Below the pieces are notes generated by a model that was not told where the DNA came from, ran no database searches, and saw only the letters and a program-made list of their open reading frames with translations. A stretch of DNA of 64,000 nt from the NCBI GenBank assembly GCA_903904735.1, contig CAIVDM010000109.1:1-64000 (forward strand), in the 5' to 3' direction. Positions within the stretch are counted from its first letter, which is position 1. Each line of letters begins with the position of its first letter. Below are positions 26,601-33,765 of the stretch, piece after piece. The DNA comes from an uncultured delta proteobacterium (GTDB taxonomy: Bacteria > Bdellovibrionota_C > UBA2361 > OMII01). The translations under genes and the position numbers were made by a program.

Positions 26601-29600
26601 GATCGAGGCGTTGACTAGATTGAGAATGTTGTCAACTGAGGATGAACTTCCAGAGAGCTGGCTCGACGATGTGTTAATCAAGCTGAGCGCAGCGTCCAGG
26701 CTCGAGGAAGAGCTCGAGAGGCTGACGCCCGAAGTCTGGTTTGTCGAGATGCTAGCGTTCGCCGCGTTCAACGCCGCATCGACACTGCTTGATGATGAGG
26801 AGAGCTGCTGAGAGTTGGTGTTCAGAACGGCCAGCGCCGCATCGACGCTCGACGAGGAGTTCGAAAGCGAGAGCGATGAGGTGCTGTTCGCTGAAATTGA
26901 GCCGTTAACGACGGAGAGCGCGACATCGATGCTCGCTGATGAGCTGGAGAGGCTGTTAGAGCTTGTGTTAATTGCGGCCAAAACCGCATCGAGACTGGAA
27001 GATGAGGATGACAGGCTAAGAGAGGAGGTCTGTGAGGCGGCGATCGAGGCGTTCGTCGCGTTAAGCGCTGTGTCGATACTGCTGGAGCTCGATGAAAGCG
27101 AGCGACTTGAGGTCTGAACCGTAGATAGCGTGGCGTTGACCTGGGTCAAGAGGTTATCAATTGAAGACGAGCTGCCTGAAAGCTGATTAGAAGAGACGTT
27201 GATGACACCGAGCGCGGCGTCGACGCTAGAAGAGGACGTAGACACGCTCAGGCTTGATGTTTGGTTGCCGCTTATATTGCTGTTAACAAGCCCAAGAGCG
27301 CTGTCCACGCTGCTCGATGATGATGCGAGCTGTTGAGAGCTTGCGTTAATAGTCGCAAGCGCCGCGTCCACGCTCGACGACGAGTTTGAGAGCGAAAGCG
27401 ATGACGTACTGTTAGTCGATATTGATGTGTTAACGCCCGTAAGCGCCGCATCCACACTTGAGGAGGAATTTGATAGGTTGCTAGAGCTCGTGTTTATCGT
27501 GGCCAGAAGAGCGTCCACGCTTGATGATGACGATGAGACGCTTAAAGATGATGCCTGGAAAGTCGAGATCGAGCTATTTGCGGCATTGAGCGCCGCGTCA
27601 ACACTGCTTGAGCTCGACGAAAGTGACAAGCTTGATGTTCGCAACGTGGAAATGGTCGTATTTGTTTGAGTGAGCGCGCTATCAATCGATGAGGAGCTAT
27701 TAGAAAGCTGGTTAGACGAGGTGTTGATCGCGCTAAGCGCCGCGTCAACGCTCGACGAAGAACTGGAGAGGCTAAGGCTTGAGGCTTGATTAGTGGTTAT
27801 CCTCGCGCTCGCGAGTGTGACGGCGGCGTCGACGCTACTCGATGATGACGAAAGCTGAAGCGAACTCGCGTTAACAAGCGCGAGCGCGGCGTCCACGCTA
27901 GACGAGGAGCTTGAGAGCGAAAGCGATGATGTATTGTTTGTTGAGATTGAGGCGTTGACGGAGTTCAGTGAAGCGTCGACGCTCGAGGAGGACGTGAAGA
28001 GGCTGTTGGAGCTGGCGTTAAGGTTGGTGAGAATGGCATCAACGCTCGAGGAGGATGACGAGAGGCTCAGTGAGGATGCCTGGAGAGTTGAGATTGCCGC
28101 GTTGGCCGTATTGAGCGCCGTGTCCACGCTGCTAGAGCTTGATGATAGCGATAGACTCGATGTTCGAATCGTTGTGAGGTTGGTATTGGTCTGGCTTAGG
28201 GCGTTGTCGATAGATGATGAGCTGCTAGAGAGCTGATTGGAGCTTGTGTTAATGGCGTTTAGAGTGGCATCGACGCTGGACGATGAGTTGGAGAGGCTAA
28301 GGCTGGATGTCTGATTAGTGGAAATCTGAGTGTCGGTCGTGGCGAGCGCGGCATCGATGCTGGAGGAGGAACTTGAGAAGCTCAAGCTCGTGGTCTGATT
28401 GGTAGTGATTGAGCTGTTAACGACATTGAGTGCGGTGTCGATGCTTGATGACGAGCTTGAGAGACTCAGGCTGGAATTTTGATTCGTCGTGATTACGCTG
28501 TTGACGGCGTTGAGGGCGGTGTCGACGCTCGACGATGAGCTCGAGAGACTTGCGCTTGATGTTCTGTTGGCCGTGATGCTGGTGTTAGCCGTATTTAAGG
28601 CGGCGTCAATGCTAGAGGATGACATGGCGAGGTACATGCTACTGCCGCTGCCCGCGCCGGCAAGGGCGGTATCGATACTTGAGGATGACAAGGAGAGGTC
28701 TCCGCTCGATGTTAGAAACCCTGAGATTGTCGTGTTGACTGTGGTAAGCGCGGCGTCGACGCTCGAGGACGAGCTTGAAAGGCTCAAGCTAGAGGTCTGG
28801 TTCCCGCTGATTCTAGTGTTCGTAGTACTAAGCGCCGCATCAACGCTGGACGATGAACTTGAGAGACTGAGGCTTGATGTCTGGTTGGTCGTGATCCTGT
28901 TGTTAATCGTGTTAAGTGCCGCGTCAATGCTCGAGGATGAACCTGAGAGGCTCAAGCTTGAGGTCCGATTGGTGGAGATAGAGTTGTTAATGAGTATAAG
29001 AGCCGCGTCGACGCTTAAAGAGGAATTAGAGAGGGAGTTTGAACTCGTGTTTACGGCTGTAAGGCCCGCGTCGATGCTAGAAGAAGAGCTGCTCAGACTT
29101 AGACTTGAAGTCTGATTGGTCGTGATTAAGCTATTCACCGTAGTGAGCGCCGCGTCGACGCTTGACGACGAGCTTGAGAGGCTAAGCGAAGAGGTTTGAT
29201 TGGCAGAAACTCCAGTATTTACAGTGGTGAGTGCAGCGTCAACACTAGCGGATGAAGATGATATAGAAAGCGAGCTGGTGTTAACTGCCGCCAGCGCGGC
29301 ATCAACGCTCGAGGAAGAGCTGCTGAGGCTTAGGCTTGAGGTTTGATTTGCGCTAATGCGAGTGTTAACCGCTGTAAGGGCCGTATCGATGCTCGATGAA
29401 GAGCTAGAAATGGAATTGGAGCTTGTGTTGAGAGTAGTGAGCGCGGCATCCACGCTCGAGGACGAGTTAGAGAGACTTAAGTTAGACGCTTGATTGGTAG
29501 AGATGGAGTTGTTGACCGCGGTGAGGGCGGCGTCGACGCTTGAGGAGGAACTTGAGAGAGAGTTTGAACTTGTGTTTGCCGTAGTAAGGCCGGCATCCAC

Positions 29601-32600
29601 GCTTGAGGAGGAGTTGCTCAAGCTAAGACTTGACGTCTGATTAGCAGCGATCGAATTGTTAATCGCAGTGAGAGCAGCGTCGACACTTGATGAAGAGCTT
29701 GAGAGGCTCAGCGAAGAGGTTTGGTTGGTGTAAATTCCAGCATTGAGTGTAGTCAGCGCCGCGTCAACGCTGGCTGACGATGACGAGATGGATAGCGAGC
29801 TTGTGTTAATCGTTACAAGCGCGGCATCAACACTAGAGGAAGAGCTGATGAGGCTTAGGCTTGAGGTCTGATTCGTACTAATGCGTATATTAACTGTGGC
29901 AAGTGCCGCGTCAACGCTTGAGGAGGAGCTTGAGAGGGAATTGGAGCTCGTGTTGATGGTGGTAAGCACTGCGTCAACACTCGACGAGGAGCTCGAGAGG
30001 CTTAGGCTGGAAGCCTGGTTCACGGCGATAGAGTTATTAACGGCGGCAAGTGCCGCGTCGACACTCGAGGAGGAGCCTGAGAAGTTGTTCGAGCTGGTGT
30101 TGATTGCCGCCAGGGCTCCATCGACGCTTGAGGAAGAGTTGCTCATGCTGAGACTTGAAGTCTGATTCGCTGAGATTGAATTGTTTATTGTCGCCAGAGC
30201 TGTGTCGATGCTTGACGAAGAGCTTGAGATGCTGAGCGAGGATGTCTGATTAGCGGATATGCCAGTGTTAAGCGCGTTGAGCGCCGCGTCAATGCTCGCA
30301 GACGATGACGAGATGGATAAGGAGCTCGTGTTGATCGCCGCTAGCGCGCCGTCGACACTTGAGGACGAATTGCTGAGACTCGCGCTGGAAGTTTGATTGG
30401 TACTAATGCGCGTGTTCACTGCTGTCAGCGCGGCATCAATGCTTGATGAGGAGCTTGAAACCGAATTGGAGCTAATGTTGAGTGTCGTAAGAACAGCATC
30501 TACGCTCGACGAAGAACTTGAGAGGCTTAGGCTAGAGGCTTGATTCGTTGAGATGGAATTATTGACCGCACTGAGGGTGGTATCGACGCTTGAAGAGGAA
30601 TTTGAGAGGTTGTTGGAGCTTGTGTTCGCCGCATTAAGAGCGGCATCGACGCTCGACGATGAGTTGCTAAGGCCCAAGCTCGATGTCTGATTAGTCGAGA
30701 TGGAGTTGTTCACTGCGTTAAGCGCCGCGTCAAGGCTTGATGATGAGCTAGATAAGCTAAGTGATGAAGTTTGATTGGCGAAGATGCTTGTGTTGACTAC
30801 GGCGAGTGCCGCGTCGACGCTCGCTGATGATGAGGATATGAAGAGCGAGCTAGCGTTGATCGCCCCGAGAGCCGCGTCAACACTGCTCGAGGAATTAGAG
30901 AGGCTAACGCTGGACGTCTGATTGGCGCTAATGCGCGCGTTGGCTGTCGCGAGGGCCGCGTCGACGCTTGAAGAGGAGCTCGAAAGAGAATTCGAGCTGG
31001 TATTAAGAGTCGCAAGTGTTGCATCAATGCTCGAGGAGGAGTTGGAGAGACTGAGACTAGAAGTCTGATTTGCAGAGATAGAGTTATTAACAACGGTGAG
31101 GGCGGCATCAATACTTGAAGAGGAGGTTGAGATGGAGTTGGAGCTCGTGTTTACGACCCCAAGAGCTGCATCGACACTTGAGGACGAGACGCTAAGGCTA
31201 AGGCTCGAAGTCTGATTAGTTGAGATGTTTGAATTAGCCGTTGCTAGCGCGCCATCAACGCTTGAGGAAGAGAGTGAGAGATTAATTGAGCTGGTGTTTA
31301 AGGTCGCGAGTGTCGCGTCGAGACTCGATGAGGAATTGCTTAAGCTAAGACTCGAGGTTTGGTTTGTAGATATAAGCGTGTTGGTTGCGTTGAGTGCCGC
31401 GTCGACGCTACTCGACGAGCCTGAAATCGAATTTGACGAGGTGTTGAGAATCGAGAGCGTTGTGTCAACGCTGGATGATGACGTTGAAAGGCTCAAGGAA
31501 GATGTTTGATTGGTGCTTATGCTCGCGTTGACCGAGTTGAGTGAGTTGTCGATGCTTGATGATGAGTTCGATAAGCTGTTCGAGCTCGTGTTGAGGACAG
31601 TGAGAGCCGTGTCAATGCTCGATGAGGAGCTTGAGAGACTTAGGCTTGATGTTTGATTAGTGCTGATGCTCCCGTTTACGGCAGTAAGCGCGGCGTCAAC
31701 GCTCGCTGAGGAGCTCGAAATTGAATTCGAGCTTGTGTTGATGACAGTAAGCGCGGCATCAACGCTCGACGAGGAGTTCGAGAGGCTAAGGCTTGAGGTT
31801 TGATTCGTTGAGATGCTGGCGTTAACGGAGTTGAGCGAGTTGTCAATGCTCGACGACGATTTGGAGAGGCTTAAAGATGACGTGTTGAGAGCTGAGAGAG
31901 TTGCGTCGAGGCTCGACGATGAGTTGCTTAGATTAAGGCTTGAGGCTTGATTCGTTGAGATGCTCGCGTTAACTGAGTTGAGCGAGTTGTCCACGCTTGA
32001 GGAGGAGCGCGAGAGTTGATTTGAGCTCGTGTTAATGATGGTAAGAAGGTTGTCGACGCTCGACGAGGAGCTGGAGAGACTCAGGCTCGATGTTTGATAC
32101 CGCGCCACCAGACTGTCGACGGCGGTTAGAGCCGCGTCAACGCTCGATGATGAGCTGGATAGCTGCAAAGAGCTTGTGTTCGTCGTCGCGAGCGCGGCGT
32201 CGACACTCGATGAGGAGATCGATAAGCTCGACGATGATGCTCGGTTGGTGGAGATGGCGGCGTTGGTGACAGTAAGAGCGTTGTCAACGCTCGATGACGA
32301 TTCGGAGACCTGATTCGAGGAGGTATTTATCGCCGCCAGCACGGCGTCGATGCTTGATGATGAGTTGGAGAGGCTTAGCGACGAGACTTGGTTGGTAGAG
32401 ATGCTCGCGTTAACTGAGGTGAGGGAGTTGTCGACGCTCGAGGATGAGTTTGATAGTTGCAGTGAGCCCGCGTTTATCGCCGCGAGGTTCGCGTCGATGC
32501 TCGAGGATGAGTTTGAGAGGCTGAGACTAGAGGTTCGATTGGCCGATATGCTCGCGTTCACTGAGTTTAGTGAGCCGTCAACACTCGATGATGACGTGGA

Positions 32601-33536
32601 AAGATTGTTGGAGCTGGTGTTGAGCGCCGCGAGGATAGCGTCAAGGCTCGAGGAGCTGTTGGAGAGGCTCAGGCTAGAGACCTGATTTGTGCTGATGCTG
32701 GCGTTAACCGAGTTGAGGGAGCGGTCCACGCTGGAGGATGAGTTAGAGAGTGAGTTCGAGCTGGTGTTAACAAGAGCGAGCAGATTATCGATGCTCGATG
32801 ATGAGACGGATAGGTTTACGCTTGAGGCTCGATTGGTGGAGATACTAGCGTTAACCGAGCTGAGTGAGCCGTCGATGCTCGACGAGGATGTGGAGAGATT
32901 TAAGCTTGAGGTGATGTTAGTGGAGATGCTGGCGTTAACGGAGTTGAGTGCCGCGTCCACGCTTGAGGATGAGTTAGAGAGGCTGAAGCTCGACGTCTGA
33001 TTTGCGATAATACTGGAGTTTAGCACCTCAAGTACGGCGTCAACACTCGCTGAGGAGATGGCGTAGATCGACGAGGAGCTCTGAAGGGGCGGTATGCGAC
33101 TTGACTCGGAGGAGATCGCCGATTGAAAGTTAACGATATCGCCTTGTGTATACTCTATCGTACCCTGTCGGAGTTCATTGTATTGGTCTTGTAGCTTTTC
33201 GAGCTCGCCTCGTAGCGCGGCTTTAACCACGTCGTTAGTCGCGGTCTCTAACTTGCCTGCCAGTGTCGCCACATCTGTTAAGACCTTTCGGAGCTGCTTC
33301 GTTTTTGTCGCGGCGGAGTCGAGAACATTCAGGGATGCTGCCTCGGTCGCGACAAGGGTCGATAGACTCTGCGATGACTGTGGCTTAAAGGAAAGTGAAG
33401 ACAGAGACAGTGATGATGACGAAAACGTGGCTCGGGCGAGGGTGGTGCGTTGTGGTGTCGATACACTAAACCCGTTGGTCTTTTTCCCGAGACCAAATAA
33501 GCTCCGCAGTCCTTGGAAGCCCTTAATGTCGACCAT
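23676..33536 (-). CDS. Giant Ser-rich heptad-repeat protein with flagellin-like ends
   Basis: At 3,286 residues this is the largest gene here. Residues 1-160 are non-repetitive and include ELEKLQDQYNEL and GTIEYTQGDIV, resembling the conserved N-terminal D1 end of flagellin. Residues 162-3102 are alternating 21- and 28-residue units, for example SSSSVDAALTAVNNSISTNQ. They hold roughly 40% Ser, are poor in aromatic and basic residues, and place V, L, V and I at 4-3-4 spacing as in a coiled coil. NxS/T sequons are dense. The last 183 residues include LSSGLTRLRDLTTAED and RVGSLLG, resembling the flagellin C-terminus. No signal peptide is seen. AAGGA precedes the ATG. Alternatives are an adhesin or a fibre. 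Glycosyltransferases surround it. Confidence 0.93.
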   Translation of the reverse strand: MVDIKGFQGLRSLFGLGKKTNGFSVSTPQRTTLARATFSSSSLSLSSLSFKPQSSQSLSTLVATEAASLNVLDSAATKTKQLRKVLTDVATLAGKLETATNDVVKAALRGELEKLQDQYNELRQGTIEYTQGDIVNFQSAISSESSRIPPLQSSSSIYAISSASVDAVLEVLNSSIIANQTSSFSLSNSSSSVDAALNSVNASISTNITSSLNLSTSSSSIDGSLSSVNASISTNRASSVNLSVSSSSIDNLLALVNTSSNSLSNSSSSVDRSLNSVNASISTNQVSSLSLSNSSSSLDAILAALNTSSNNLSTSSSSVDGSLNSVNASISANRTSSLSLSNSSSSIDANLAAINAGSLQLSNSSSSVDNSLTSVNASISTNQVSSLSLSNSSSSIDAVLAAINTSSNQVSESSSSVDNALTVTNAAISTNRASSSSLSISSSSVDAALATTNTSSLQLSSSSSSVDAALTAVDSLVARYQTSSLSLSSSSSSVDNLLTIINTSSNQLSRSSSSVDNSLNSVNASISTNQASSLNLSNSSSSLDATLSALNTSSLSLSKSSSSIDNSLNSVNASISTNQTSSLSLSNSSSSVDAALTVINTSSNSISSSSASVDAALTAVNGSISTNQTSSLSLSSSSSSIDTALTVLNTSSNSLSNSSSSIDNSLNSVNASISTNQTSSLSLSTSSSSVDTTLSILNTSSNSISGSSSSVDAALNATNTLISTNQTSSLSLSNSSSSLDATLATLNTSSINLSLSSSSVDGALATANSNISTNQTSSLSLSVSSSSVDAALGVVNTSSNSISTSSSSIDAALTVVNNSISANQTSSLSLSNSSSSIDATLATLNTSSNSLSSSSSSVDAALATANARISANQTSSVSLSNSSSSVDAALGAINASSLFISSSSASVDAALAVVNTSIFANQTSSLSLSSSSSSLDAALNAVNNSISTNQTSSLGLSNSSSSVDAALNAANTSSNNLSNSSSSVDTTLSAVNNSISTNQASSLSLSSSSSSVDAVLTTLNISSNSVSSSSSSIDAALTAVNTRISTNQTSSASLSNSSSSVDGALAAINTSSLSISSSSASIDAALNALNTGISANQTSSLSISSSSSSIDTALATINNSISANQTSSLSMSNSSSSVDGALAAINTSSNNFSGSSSSVDAALAAVNNSIAVNQASSLSLSSSSSSVDAVLTTINTSSNSLSSSSSSVDAALATVNIRISTNQTSSLSLISSSSSVDAALVTINTSSLSISSSSASVDAALTTLNAGIYTNQTSSLSLSSSSSSVDAALTAINNSIAANQTSSLSLSNSSSSVDAGLTTANTSSNSLSSSSSSVDAALTAVNNSISTNQASNLSLSNSSSSVDAALTTLNTSSNSISSSSSSIDTALTAVNTRISANQTSSLSLSSSSSSVDAALAAVNTSSLSISSSSASVDAALTTVNTGVSANQTSSLSLSSSSSSVDAALTTVNSLITTNQTSSLSLSSSSSSIDAGLTAVNTSSNSLSNSSLSVDAALILINNSISTNRTSSLSLSGSSSSIDAALNTINNRITTNQTSSLSLSSSSSSVDAALSTTNTRISGNQTSSLSLSSSSSSVDAALTTVNTTISGFLTSSGDLSLSSSSIDTALAGAGSGSSMYLAMSSSSIDAALNTANTSITANRTSSASLSSSSSSVDTALNAVNSVITTNQNSSLSLSSSSSSIDTALNVVNSSITTNQTTSLSFSSSSSSIDAALATTDTQISTNQTSSLSLSNSSSSVDATLNAINTSSNQLSSSSSSIDNALSQTNTNLTTIRTSSLSLSSSSSSVDTALNTANAAISTLQASSLSLSSSSSSVDAILTNLNASSNSLFTSSSSVDASLNSVNASISTNNTSSLSLSSSSSSVDAALALVNASSLQLSSSSSSVDAAVTLASARITTNQASSLSLSSSSSSVDAALSAINTSSNQLSNSSSSIDSALTQTNTTISTLRTSSLSLSSSSSSVDAALNAANSSISTFQASSLSVSSSSSSVDALLATINTSSSNLSNSSSSVDAALTGVNTSISTNSTSSLSLSNSSSSVDAALATINASSQQLASSSSSVDSALGLVNSNISGNQTSSLSVSTSSSSVDAALGVINVSSNQLSGSSSSIDNLLTQVNATLSTVQTSSRSLSSSSSSIDTALNATNASIAASQTSSLSLSSSSSSLDAVLAAINTSSNSLSSSSASIDVALSVVNGSISANSTSSLSLSNSSSSVDAALAVLNTNSQQLSSSSSSVDAALNAANASISTNQTSGVSLSSSSSSLDAALSLINTSSSQLSGSSSSVDNILNLVNASISTNRTSSLSLSSSSSSVDAALTVVNTSISSLQTSSLSLSSSSSSVDALLGTINGSSNSLSQSSSSIDASLNAVNASITTNITSSLSLSNSSSSLDAGLAAINTSSLQVSTSSSSADAALGIVNASITANQVSSFSLSYSSSSVDGTLAALNTSSLSLSSSSSSMDAALALANANISINQASSISLSTSSTSLDTALATTNASSLSVSTSSSSVDAALNVANLSIAANQTSSLSLSSSSSSVDAALATLNASSNSISQSSSSVDGALITANANISTNQGSSVTLSLSSSSVDAALSAANTSSLSLSSSSSSVDAALATTNGMIATNQTSSLSLSNSSSSVDALLGAINTTSNTLSQSSASVDSALTVTNANISTNQVSSVSLSNSSSSVDSALSATNASSNSVSTSSSSVDLSLNSVNASIATNQISSVSLSNSSSSLDVALGAMNTSSNSVSSSSQSVDAALNVTNASISTNQTSSISLSSSSSSIDSALGVINASSVNLSFSSSSIDASLNSVNASISTNLASSLSLSVSSSSVDQLLGAINTSSNSISNSSSSVDNSLNSVNASISTNQVSSLSLSNSSSSIDVALLAINASSLAVSNSSSSVDNSLNSVNASIATNLTSSLSLSQSSSSLDAALGAVNASSNLVSTSSSSVDNSLNSLNASISANQISSLSLSNSSSSLDFALAAINTSSNAMSTSSSSVDNSLNSVNASISTNIASSLSLSSSSSSVDVALNVTNSVIATNRTSSLSLSVSSSSIDNSLSFVNSSISVSQTSSRSISSSSSSVDLLLFEAENRESAASSRIGAYNDLIQAALSSIGSRESSLLPTPTPSTADDFITRYTTGLDLDYSDEQNSSLSNLRVAERLRELSGLEQILQTNSQGVEALAETRVAIARTDLSSGLTRLRDLTTAEDSAESIRRRLLGSLEETLGALGGLQATRVGSLLGETFGLGASSGSSLSTNAQATRGTSFKA

Positions 33537-33643
33537 TATCCTTATGCCGTCGCAACTCTAAGGGGCGATTCCCGCCACCCCAACATGGAAATCGACATAA
33601 GTAGCTGAAAACTTGAGGAAATGAGCCCAGAAGACAAATAAAT

Positions 33644-33671
33644 AGCATAGTGAAAACAGTGGTTTAGGCAA
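33644..33671 (-). promoter_or_regulatory. Possible sigma-70 promoter of the giant gene
   Basis: On the minus strand TTGCCT and TATGCT are separated by 16 bases, about 110 bases upstream of the ATG at 33536. Each box matches the consensus at four of six positions. No clear FliA (sigma-28) promoter was found in the 230-base gap. Confidence 0.35.
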
Positions 33672-33765
33672 TTTCTCTGTCTGCGGGAGTCTCTTCCCGC
33701 CCCGAAATCTCCGACACGAGGATGCCTCAGCGAAAAATCTCACATTAGCCACGTGGTATGAGGGA

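Noticed and set aside
23676-33536. CRISPR array or satellite DNA
   Set aside because: The DNA is repetitive, but units are 63 or 84 bases in one open frame with drifting bases and constant amino acids. There are no unique spacers.
24100-33561. Many long rightward open frames (60-208 codons) opposite the giant gene, rich in Glu, Leu and Ser
   Set aside because: They repeat with the same period as the giant gene because its codons rarely give stops on the opposite strand. They have no ribosome sites and no independent conservation pattern.
33560-33700. A FliA (sigma-28) promoter for the flagellin-like giant gene
   Set aside because: The best candidate, near GTCGATTT on the minus strand, matches only part of the -10 consensus and has a poor -35 box.
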